Positions 1 through 6,597 of a DNA stretch of 22,736 nt are shown piece by piece. A model generated the notes under the pieces. That model was not told where the DNA came from and searched no databases. It worked only from the letters and a program-made list of their open reading frames with translations. The first letter of the stretch is position 1; every line of letters starts with the position of its first letter. A program made the position numbers and the translations under genes. Location: assembly GCA_003990745.1 (NCBI GenBank), contig RBNI01001378.1, forward strand, positions 1 through 22,736. The letters run 5' to 3'. Origin of the DNA: Jimgerdemannia flammicorona (Eukaryota; Mucoromycota; Endogonomycetes; Endogonales; Endogonaceae).

Positions 1-87
1 TTTCAAAGGTCTTTCTTGTGTGCCTTATCTTTCAAAGGTCTTTCTTGTGTGCCTTATCTTTCAAAGGTCTTTCTCTTGTGCCCTATT
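1..87. repeat. 29-bp tandem repeat in the A LTR, three units (left copy)
   Basis: The string TTTCAAAGG recurs at 1, 30 and 59 with a 29-bp period, each time followed by TCTTTC. The same array is at 8391-8485 in the other LTR. It lies towards the U5 side in element orientation. Confidence 0.85.
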
Positions 88-349
88 TCGAGGGTCTTGT
101 TCTTTGCTGTGCACAGACTGAATTCGCTTTGGAATTCAGGTCCAATGGGTTTACTTAAGTCTTTGGGGATTTATATACCGGTCTCAGTTCTGGCAGAAGT
201 TAGCTAGGCTTCTGGAGTTTAGTCAGAAACACTAGAGTCACTTAGATGTCATTACTAAGACTTAGGGGAATGTGTGTGTGTGGGGGGGACTTGATTCTTG
301 TATCAAGGACTGAACTAAAACTGCTTTATTTTGGATGGAAACTGGGGGG

Positions 350-357
350 TATTTATA
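350..357 (-). promoter_or_regulatory. TATA-like box in the 3' LTR of A
   Basis: TATAAATA on the minus strand followed by a C run. The same 12-base context (plus strand GGGTATTTATAC) occurs in the other A LTR, in the solo LTR at about 13988 and upstream of the accessory frame at 1582. Its recurrence in two LTR families supports a promoter role; the role itself is inferred. Confidence 0.5.
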
Positions 358-677
358 CAAATTGGTCCACGATTTCTGACTAAGTATGAGTGACTAATTT
401 GGTAACTATAATGAGGTTTGTGATCACGACCTTTGTCAGGTGGTTTTTGGTAAAAAATATCTTTGTGATCAGGACCTCGATTACTAGGCAATAATCAGCA
501 GCTGTGGCAACTATTGCTGTGGCACCGATTATTGGGGATAAGCTGGATATTGTTTTTTCCGTGTCATTTCATATCATTCATTTGTTCATTCGTATGCCAC
601 ACTCAATCGTATGATAACATCATTGCTGGGTCACATGATCGTTCGTTGTGTCCCATCTGTTCGCTCGTTCTATTACA

Positions 678-690
678 TTCTTCTCCCCTT
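678..690 (-). other. Polypurine tract of element A
   Basis: Minus strand AAGGGGAGAAGAA is entirely purine and directly abuts the TG that opens the 3' LTR. This is the usual position of the plus-strand DNA primer in LTR elements. Its first two bases overlap the TAA stop of the accessory frame (689-691). Confidence 0.9.
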
Positions 691-1648
691 AGAAATCAAT
701 GTCCTCATTGATTGAGAAATTGAGAACCAGGAGAGAGAAAGGTGGGGAATCCTCTTCAGGGTTGTTACTATCTTTTTCAGGAGCAGGGGGGGTGGTGGTT
801 GCAGATGGCTCGCTGTCCAGGGTGGAGAAGTCAATGAGGTCTGCAAATGGTTCTTGTATTGGGAAAGGTGCTGGTGTAGGAGTTCTCCATCTGATGTGGT
901 TGGGGCCATCCAAGTAGGGCTCTTGATCTTCATGCCTGGGAATATCCATTCGGATGGGCAGTCCTTCAAAGAGATCAGAGAGGCCTTGGAGCCATTGAGC
1001 AGGGTTGTCATTCAGGAGGGGGCTCCAGTAGAGTTCGCAGTCAGTAGACTTGAGAGTGATCCAGGAGTTGGCTTCTTGGGCTACCTTGATTTCTAGTTCA
1101 TCAACCTCAGGGAAAGAGAGGTTCTGGAAGTCCTTCAGTTGTATGTAGTTGAGGTTGGGGATCGTGAAGGGTGTATGGCACATGATTTGGTGGACCTTCT
1201 TGACGAGTCTTTGCTCATGCCTGTCTAGGTGAGTCCAGTCAGAGACTTGGTCCATGGGCAGGTCCTTTGCCCATTGGAGGAGTTGATGGCCAATCTCATA
1301 TTCATGCCAGATCTCTAGGCGGCTAGTGGCAAGGTAGGCTCTTTCAATAACTTCACGGCGGTTGAGGACATAGTGTCCTAGGTCTTGGCTAGAGAGGTTA
1401 AGGGCCTCTGAGTGGCGGTTCCTTCCTTGGATGGCAACCTGGATATGTCCAAAGAGGCAGTCAACCTGGCTTGGGAGGGGCTGGCTACGGCGGGCAGTTT
1501 GGCGGCGGGTGGCAGGCATTCTTGTCTTATCTTTTCTTTGTGAGGAAAAGGGGGATGATAGTTGTGGGGTATTCTTGCCTTGGGTATTTATACTTATTCG
1601 CCCATCTGATGTGGCCTTCCTTTGGTCATGCTTTCTGGCAAAATGCAT
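689..1648 (-). CDS. Accessory protein of unknown function between pol and the 3' LTR
   Basis: This is an open frame of 319 codons, in a different phase from gag-pol. I favour the second Met, at 1519 (276 residues, starting MPATRRQTARR), because a TATA-like box lies at 1585-1592, between the two Met codons and about 65 bp upstream of the second. The N-terminus is basic. The middle is mixed helical-looking sequence rich in Leu, Trp and His. The C-terminal part is rich in Pro, Thr and acidic residues (TPTPAPFPIQEPF, PSATTTPPAPE). I see no signal peptide, transmembrane segment or zinc motif, so an envelope protein is not supported despite the env-like position. The stop codon touches the polypurine tract. 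Unlike gag-pol, the frame has no stop. A distantly similar, decayed frame lies inside the long LTR of the neighbouring family. I do not recognise the family. Confidence 0.72.
   Translation of the reverse strand: MHFARKHDQRKATSDGRISINTQGKNTPQLSSPFSSQRKDKTRMPATRRQTARRSQPLPSQVDCLFGHIQVAIQGRNRHSEALNLSSQDLGHYVLNRREVIERAYLATSRLEIWHEYEIGHQLLQWAKDLPMDQVSDWTHLDRHEQRLVKKVHQIMCHTPFTIPNLNYIQLKDFQNLSFPEVDELEIKVAQEANSWITLKSTDCELYWSPLLNDNPAQWLQGLSDLFEGLPIRMDIPRHEDQEPYLDGPNHIRWRTPTPAPFPIQEPFADLIDFSTLDSEPSATTTPPAPEKDSNNPEEDSPPFSLLVLNFSINEDIDF
1582..1593 (-). promoter_or_regulatory. TATA-like box upstream of the accessory frame
   Basis: Plus strand GGGTATTTATAC (minus TATAAATACCC) is identical over 12 bases to the TATA context of the A LTR. 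It lies about 65 bp upstream of the Met at 1519. This suggests a subgenomic promoter for the accessory protein; the function is inferred. Confidence 0.45.
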
Positions 1649-2166
1649 GACCTGTGGTATAAGTGGAGCATGTGCTGATCACATGAGAAAAATTCCGATT
1701 TCAAAGATCTCATCACTCGTAGTTGTGGTTACACAGGGTTAACAGGTCTTGGTCCACTTTTTTTTTGTCTGGTTAGTGCATTTGCGAGGACTGGCCATCC
1801 TTGTCTAGGGCGAGGGCTCACATTGTCATGGCTGGGGGTTCGAACCTCTCAGAAATAGACTTTTCTTGTAATCCAAGGCAATTCCTAGTAACAATATCTG
1901 TCACGTAGATAGACTTAGACTGGTTTCGACATTGTCAGCTTTCCTAAGTTTCACATGAAGTATCCGTCATCATCCAGCGGAGATGACACAGATGGCGTGA
2001 AATGGGGTTGTTCAAATGAATTTTGCTATACTGTACTAGATTGTTCTTTTGCTCAGGTATCTTCTTGTTGGTTATCCATAGTGTTCCTTTCTTCGCAATG
2101 TTTGGTATTATATGTTTCCAGATAAAAATATATGGTATCCTTCTAGCTCGCTGTATGCTCTTATAC
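1649..2166. other. Spacer between the accessory frame and the gag-pol stop
   Basis: This 518-bp stretch has no convincing coding sequence. A 97-codon minus-strand frame at 1944-2237 overlaps the chromodomain end out of phase and is not credible. It contains an oligo-T run at about 1757-1767 and a Pol III B-box-like motif at 1837-1846. No similarity to the other elements of the window was recognised. Confidence 0.6.
1771..1850 (+). other. tRNA-like segment with a B-box motif
   Basis: GGTTCGAACC at 1837-1846 is a good tRNA T-loop/B-box match, and 1834-1850 can form a 5-bp T-arm with two G-T pairs. A weak A-box-like TGGTTAGTGC lies about 65 bp upstream, and GAGGA/TCCTT could form an anticodon-like stem with a 7-base loop. 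No matching acceptor stem is found, so this is not a functional tRNA gene. It could be a tRNA relic, a SINE head or chance. Confidence 0.25.
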
Positions 2167-2475
2167 TTAGAGCGGTAGTTCCTTCCTTTGCTGGGGGGTG
2201 AGTGTTTCCATGTAGTCCTGGAGGGCTTCACGTGCATTCTTCAGGGTTTCTTCTTTTTTCCAGGTGGCATCATGGGTGGGGTAACCCTTCCACTTGATCA
2301 AGAAAAAACGCTTGACTGTTTTAGGATATTTGTGGACCTTGTGGTCAAGTACTTCCTCAATTTCGAATTCCTCATGATCATTGATCCTAATTGGGGGTGG
2401 TGGTGGAACTGTATGCTTGGGGAATGGGTTTTCATGGTAGTCCACCAATTGGCTGATATGGAATACTGGGTGTAC
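2167..2475 (-). CDS. Chromodomain segment of Pol (element A)
   Basis: This is the open C-terminal segment after the TGA at 2476-2478. The chromodomain spans about 2209-2373: EEFEIEEVLDH begins the first beta strand, followed by FFLIKWKGY, THDATW and a C-terminal helix with ALQDYM. F in EFEIE and the W and Y of KWKGY sit where methyl-lysine cage residues are found in HP1-like and group I chromoviral chromodomains. In such elements the domain binds histone marks and directs integration into heterochromatin. A proline run (PPPPPI) links it to the integrase C-terminus. The sequence on either side of the stop continues the usual HPVFH-type integrase tail, so the stop broke a continuous protein and a truncated integrase would lack targeting. 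Confidence 0.9.
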   Translation of the reverse strand, partial: VHPVFHISQLVDYHENPFPKHTVPPPPPIRINDHEEFEIEEVLDHKVHKYPKTVKRFFLIKWKGYPTHDATWKKEETLKNAREALQDYMETLTPQQRKELPL

Positions 2476-3801
2476 TCAGATATTGTGGGGAAGTTGCAAC
2501 TTGTAGTTGACTTCGCTGATTTTTTCCATAATCTTGTATGGTCCAATTCTTCTAGCATGGAGTTTCTTGGCTGGTTGTTGTGCCAGGGTGTCTGGATAGA
2601 GGTGGTCTGTTCTAAGCATGACCATGTCGCCAATATTGTAGGAGGCTTCTCTTCGCTTCAAGTTCGCATACTTGGTCTGGTAGTCTTGTGCTTCTATAAG
2701 AGTATCTCTTGTTATTCGCGTAAGGTCAGAAATGGTCTTGGCCAGGTCTTGGGCTGCTGGGACTGCTGATTTTGCAGTGGTACTTGGGGTCCTTGGGTGT
2801 TGACTGTGGTTCAAGAAAAATGGAGTCTTCTTTGTGGAGGTTTGCTGACTGTTATTGTAGGCAAACTCGACATGAGCTAGGTACTTGTCCCAATCATTTT
2901 GCTTGTAACAGCAGAAGATGCTAAGCATCTGTTTGAGAGTCCTGTTGGTTCGCTCAGTTTGACCATCAGTCTGAGGGTGGTAGGCAGTAGAGAACTTCAG
3001 CTTGGTTCCATGGAGGGAGAAGAATGCCTTCCAGAAGTTGCTTGTGAACTTGGCATCTTGGTCAGATATGATAGTGCTAGGCATGCCATGTAGCCTGAAT
3101 ACTTGGTTGAGAAAGATCTCAGCAATTTCTGGTGCTGTAGCGGTGGTCTTGGTGGGTGCAAAATGGGCTTGTTTACTTAGGCGGTCCATGAATACCACTA
3201 TGGCATCCCATCTTGCCTTGGTCTTGGGGAGTTGGACAATGAAGTCTATTGCAATCTGGTCCCAGTTATGACTCGGAATAGGTAAGGGTTGTAGGAGTCC
3301 TGCCGGTAGCTTATTACCACTTTTGAACCTTTGGCACATCTCGCATGAGGCCACAAAGTCCTTGATATCCTTGGTTATCTTTGGCCAATAGAACTCTCTT
3401 GAGAGGAGGTGGTAGGTTTTTTCAAAACCAAAGTGTCCTGCTGTAGGAGTATCATAGAGTTCCTGCATGATCTTGAGTCGCAGAGTATCATTATTGGGTA
3501 CAACTACTCTGTCATGATCCCTGTAGATAAGTCCATCATGGTAGGTGAATCTCTTGGCCATTTGCCTTATGGGTTCTGGGACCTCAGCCTCTGGGTCTTG
3601 GCAGATTTGAAGGAAGTTCATCAGGGGGCTGTCTTGCTGGTAGCCATCCTTGATCATTTGGGTAAGGTCTACAATTACTTCAACCATGAAGACAAGTTCA
3701 TCTTCCATGTACCTGGAGAAACCATCAGCCACATGGTTGGTTTTGCCTGGGATATACTTGATTTCCATATCAAAGTTGGCAATGATTTCCATCCAGTAGG
3801 C
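2476..3801 (-). CDS. RNase H end and integrase segment of Pol (element A)
   Basis: The segment starts after the TAA at 3802-3804. Residues are numbered from the Met at 3792. Residues 14-27 (IPGKTNHVADGFSR) are the C-terminal end of RNase H, with the last catalytic Asp at 23. Integrase follows. Its zinc-binding HHCC domain has H120, C150 and C153, but the first His is Tyr113 in ELYDTPTAGH, a CAT-to-TAT change. The catalytic triad is intact: D183 (IAIDF), D244 (IISDQD) and E280 (QTERTN), with 35 residues between the last two. A GPY/F module is seen as RRIGPYKIM near the end. The protein joins element cDNA to chromosomal DNA. Loss of the first zinc ligand and the stops on both sides indicate this copy is inactive. 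Confidence 0.93.
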   Translation of the reverse strand, partial: AYWMEIIANFDMEIKYIPGKTNHVADGFSRYMEDELVFMVEVIVDLTQMIKDGYQQDSPLMNFLQICQDPEAEVPEPIRQMAKRFTYHDGLIYRDHDRVVVPNNDTLRLKIMQELYDTPTAGHFGFEKTYHLLSREFYWPKITKDIKDFVASCEMCQRFKSGNKLPAGLLQPLPIPSHNWDQIAIDFIVQLPKTKARWDAIVVFMDRLSKQAHFAPTKTTATAPEIAEIFLNQVFRLHGMPSTIISDQDAKFTSNFWKAFFSLHGTKLKFSTAYHPQTDGQTERTNRTLKQMLSIFCCYKQNDWDKYLAHVEFAYNNSQQTSTKKTPFFLNHSQHPRTPSTTAKSAVPAAQDLAKTISDLTRITRDTLIEAQDYQTKYANLKRREASYNIGDMVMLRTDHLYPDTLAQQPAKKLHARRIGPYKIMEKISEVNYKLQLPHNI

Positions 3802-5304
3802 TTATCTGTGGATCAGCATAGGCTGTGTGTGAATATACTGCAGTGCATGGTGATCAGTGTAGGCCACAAATAGCTGTCCTAGGAGGAAGTGGCACCATTC
3901 CTGGAGTACAGTGACAATAGCTAGGAGTTCCTTCTCATGGATGGTATACCGGGTCTCAGCTGGCTTGAGCTTCTGGGAAAGGTAGGCCACTGGGCAGTCT
4001 TCTTGGCTGAGTACTGCTCCAATAGCAATATCAGAGGCATCTGTGGTCAGGGTGAATGGTCTGGTAGGGTCAGGTGCAATCAGCACTGGGGCCTCAGTAA
4101 GGAGTCTCTTGAGGTGGTCTATAGCCAGGGTGCATTGGGGGGTCCATTCAGCTTTGATGTTCATTCCTTTGCGGACCAGGCTAGTCAGTGGGGCTGCAAT
4201 AGCAGAGTATTCTTGGATAAACCTTCGGTAATAACCGGCAATACCCAGAAAGTACTGGAGTAGCTTGAGGGTAGTAGGGATAGAGATATCCTTGAGGGCT
4301 GATACCTTTCGGGGGTCCATACTAATACCTTCAGCAGAGATGATGTGTCCTAAGTACTCGATCTGGTCTTGATAGAATTTACACTTGCTCATCTTGGCAT
4401 AGAGCTGGTGTTCTCGCAGGAGGGTCAGTACTTGTCTGAGATGGGTGTAATATAACTCTACTGTCTTGCTGTAGATTAGTATATCATCAATATATACAAG
4501 GACACAGATGTTGAGGAGTGGTCCAAAGATGTCATTCATCAGATACTGAAATGTTGCTGGTGTATTGGTCAATCCAAAAGGCATGACTCGGAACTGGTAG
4601 TGTCCAAACCATGTTTGGAAAGCTGTCTTTTCAATGTCCTTCTCATCAATGAGAATCTGGTGGTAACCATTTCGCAAATCCAATAGAGAGAAGGTCTTGG
4701 CCTTGAAGATTTGGTGTAGCAACTCATCAATCCTGGGCAAGGCATACTGGTTCTTGATGGTGATCTTGTTGAGGGCTCTGTAGTCAATACACATTCGCAG
4801 AGAGCCATCCTTCTTCTTGACAAATAGAATGGGGGCTCCAAATGGAGAGCAGCTGAGTTCAATATATCCTTGGGCCAGTAGTTTGGTCAATTCATCCTTG
4901 AGGGTCTTGAGCTCAGATTGGGCCAGTTGGTAGATACTCTTGTATGGGGGTTCAGATCCTGGAATGAGATCAATTCCATGTTGGATTTGGCACTTGGGTG
5001 GAAGTCCTTGAGGATCTTGAAATACATCTTGGAATTCTTCAAACAGTTCTTGAGCTTCTGTTGGAAATGGGCTATTTGTAGCTTCAGTGACTTCTTGTAC
5101 TATACAGATGAAGTAGGTGTTTCCCTTTTTTTGAGAGAGTCTCTTCATTTGAATGGCAGAGATGATTTTGATTTCTTGGTGGTTGGTACCTTCCTGGAGT
5201 GTCAGGGTGATCTTTCTGCCTTCGTGGGTCAGGTTAACCTCATTGGTTCTCCAGTTGATGTCTGGGTTGTGCTGGGTCAACCATGCTTTTCCTAGGATAA
5301 TGTC
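3802..5304 (-). CDS. Reverse transcriptase and RNase H segment of Pol (element A)
   Basis: Residues are numbered from the Met at 5280. The first residues (ILGKAWL upstream, then TQHNPDINW) complete the protease. RT then shows SPFGAPILFVKKKDGS (145-160), D201 in LLDLRNGYHQ, PFGLTNTPATFQ (234-244) and the catalytic YIDD at 263-266. The connection and RNase H follow: TDAS with D414, HEKELLAI with E451, and YTDHHAL with D476. The fourth acidic residue lies in the next segment. Together these copy the element RNA into DNA and remove the template. All catalytic residues visible here are intact. The TAA at its end falls where related elements have an RRQARW-like string, consistent with CAA to TAA, and removes the last RNase H residue and the integrase. 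Confidence 0.95.
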   Translation of the reverse strand, partial: DIILGKAWLTQHNPDINWRTNEVNLTHEGRKITLTLQEGTNHQEIKIISAIQMKRLSQKKGNTYFICIVQEVTEATNSPFPTEAQELFEEFQDVFQDPQGLPPKCQIQHGIDLIPGSEPPYKSIYQLAQSELKTLKDELTKLLAQGYIELSCSPFGAPILFVKKKDGSLRMCIDYRALNKITIKNQYALPRIDELLHQIFKAKTFSLLDLRNGYHQILIDEKDIEKTAFQTWFGHYQFRVMPFGLTNTPATFQYLMNDIFGPLLNICVLVYIDDILIYSKTVELYYTHLRQVLTLLREHQLYAKMSKCKFYQDQIEYLGHIISAEGISMDPRKVSALKDISIPTTLKLLQYFLGIAGYYRRFIQEYSAIAAPLTSLVRKGMNIKAEWTPQCTLAIDHLKRLLTEAPVLIAPDPTRPFTLTTDASDIAIGAVLSQEDCPVAYLSQKLKPAETRYTIHEKELLAIVTVLQEWCHFLLGQLFVAYTDHHALQYIHTQPMLIHR

Positions 5305-5775
5305 CTATCCTGGAAGATCTACAATGCTGAAGTCCAACTTTTCTTGATATTTGCCAATCTTGAGCAAGAGATCTTCACAGATCTTGGTCAATGGTGCAGT
5401 CTTTCCATCGCCAAAGGTAACACTTCTTTTCTCAGTAGTTGGTCTGCTTTGGGCTCCAATTCTCTTGGCAGTCTTGGTGCTGATGTAGTTTCCAGTAGCA
5501 CCACTATCAAGCAAGACATTGACATTCTGTCTGTGGACTTGGCCTGTAAATTTGATGCAACTGTCCTCCTTCTTGATGGTGTTGAGCTCTTCATCCTCAT
5601 TGTTGTCCCAATTGTTGTCAGTCTCCTTGAAGTCAGTCTCTCTCCATCCTTCATAAGGAGGGTTGTCTTGTTTGGGTTCCTCAGTCTGTGGGGCTTGGCA
5701 TTTCTCAGATTGAATTTTGAAAACTTGGGAGAGACATGCATGGCATTCACCAACATGTTCTATGCAGTACATTCA
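5305..5775 (-). CDS. Cys-rich module and aspartic protease segment of Pol (element A)
   Basis: Numbered from the Met at 5772. The start MYCIEHVGECHACL is the second half of a Cys/His-rich module that begins before the TGA at 5773-5775. An acidic, Asn-rich linker (about 38-70) leads to a retropepsin-like protease: LLDSGATGNYIS with the catalytic D89-S-G at 89-91. The flap-side ILG motif (DIILGKAWL) lies just after the TAG at 5305-5307, so the stop cuts inside the protease. The enzyme would dimerise and cleave the Gag-Pol polyprotein in particles. A protease placed after a dUTPase fits an insertion of dUTPase between nucleocapsid and protease. Confidence 0.88.
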
Positions 5776-5799
5776 AATGGAATGAGGGCATCGTCCACA
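5734..5799 (-). other. Putative zinc-binding Cys-rich module between dUTPase and protease
   Basis: Cysteines and histidine are spaced C-x2-C-x7-C-x2-H-x3-C-x2-C across the TGA at 5773-5775 (CGRCPHSI, stop, MYCIEHVGECHAC). The decayed B and C copies keep the core HSIRMY followed by a C-x2-C-like end at the same place. They show Arg where A has the stop, which supports a CGA-to-TGA origin. Zinc binding is inferred from spacing only. Confidence 0.55.
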
Positions 5800-6597
5800 T
5801 GGTGCATAACCATCTGCAATTCTCTTGTACCAGTTTTCATCATCCTCCTTCATGGTAGTGACCTTTTGACTGGAAGGTTTGTTGGTAGATCCAAACTCTT
5901 TCTTGCCATGGTCTGTCTGGGAGAGTTCGGGGACTTCTTCAATAGTGAGATCTTGACGGATTTCTTCAATGATTGCTTGGGCAATTCTTTGGCCTGCTTT
6001 GACTTCAAATGATGTGTCTCCAAAATTTCGCAAGATGACATGGATTTCACCAGTAAATCCTTGGTCAACTACTCCTCCTCCTAGTCCAATGTTGAACTCT
6101 TTGGCTAGGCTGCTTTGCTCAGCAAGGCAGATGTATGTACCTCTGGGAGCTTGCATTGCAATTCCTGTTCGCACTGTAGCATTGGTACTTGGTGGGATGG
6201 TGAGGTCTTGACTGCTGTAGAGGTCATAACCAATATTGGTTGGGTGGGCCTTAGTGGGGATAGTAGTCTTGTACCATATCTTCTGTACTTTGATGACATT
6301 CTCAGGGTTCTTCTTTCCTGGACCTTCTCTGATGACAGTAATATTCTGGTTACTGGGTTCACCTGATCTGTTTCTCTTCTCAGGATATTTGACTGAGATA
6401 TGTCCTGCCTTCTTGCAGATAAAGCACAATCTCTTTTCATGGAGCTGTCTCTTTTCATCCTCAGTGAGAGGTCTGAGTCCTCTGGGGTTTTGCTGGTTCC
6501 TTTGATCATATCTTTGATCATATCTTTGGTCATTCTTTTGATCATTTCTCCTGGTAGGATTTCTTCTATCTTGGTTATCCTTCTTGTGTTCTGGATT
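5773..6597 (-). CDS. Nucleocapsid zinc knuckle and dUTPase segment of Pol (element A)
   Basis: Numbered from the TTG codon at 6429. A basic region with DQR-type repeats precedes the zinc knuckle CFICKKAGHISVKY (6385-6426); the fourth ligand is Tyr instead of Cys (TGT to TAT). dUTPase spans about residues 46-182 (5884-6294). Its five family motifs are visible: GYDLYSS (67-73, with the catalytic-water Asp), QSSL (105-108), GGVVDQGFTGEI (118-129), KAGQRIAQ (144-151) and KKEFGST (176-182). dUTPase hydrolyses dUTP to dUMP and PPi, limiting uracil in the cDNA. Three changes are notable: Arg to Gln in motif 2, the usual Tyr replaced by Phe in motif 3 (TTT), and Gly to Glu in motif 5. The first and third fit G-to-A decay; the Phe needs a transversion and may be original. 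Confidence 0.9.
   Translation of the reverse strand, partial: NPEHKKDNQDRRNPTRRNDQKNDQRYDQRYDQRNQQNPRGLRPLTEDEKRQLHEKRLCFICKKAGHISVKYPEKRNRSGEPSNQNITVIREGPGKKNPENVIKVQKIWYKTTIPTKAHPTNIGYDLYSSQDLTIPPSTNATVRTGIAMQAPRGTYICLAEQSSLAKEFNIGLGGGVVDQGFTGEIHVILRNFGDTSFEVKAGQRIAQAIIEEIRQDLTIEEVPELSQTDHGKKEFGSTNKPSSQKVTTMKEDDENWYKRIADGYAPCGRCPHSI

Larger units (their letters stand above)
1..677 (-). repeat. 3' LTR of element A (cut by window edge)
   Basis: This copy matches 8399-9077 along its whole length apart from about 44 transitions and a 2-bp indel at its right end; I found no transversion by eye. In element orientation it begins TGTAAT immediately after a polypurine tract. Its far end lies outside the window. 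A TATA-like box (minus strand TATAAATA, 350-357) sits in a GGGTATTTATAC plus-strand context, and a second one (TATATAAAT, 169-177) lies further downstream in element orientation. Confidence 0.93.

Noticed and set aside
1..87. CRISPR-like array
   Set aside because: Three contiguous 29-bp units without spacers, present in both LTRs; this is a tandem repeat within the LTR.
689..1648. Envelope (env) gene, suggested by position between pol and 3' LTR
   Set aside because: No signal peptide, transmembrane segment, furin-like site or fusion-peptide-like stretch is visible. It is kept as an accessory frame of unknown function.
1760..1860. Functional tRNA gene
   Set aside because: A T-arm and B-box are present, but no acceptor stem pairs and the variable region would be about 30 bases. 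Only a tRNA-like relic is reported.
2188..2769. Plus-strand open frame of 193 codons
   Set aside because: Antisense to the chromodomain and integrase C-terminus, with no recognisable domain or promoter.
5344..6012. Plus-strand open frame of 222 codons with hydrophobic stretches
   Set aside because: It is exactly antisense to dUTPase and protease. The apparent hydrophobicity is a by-product of the opposite coding strand.
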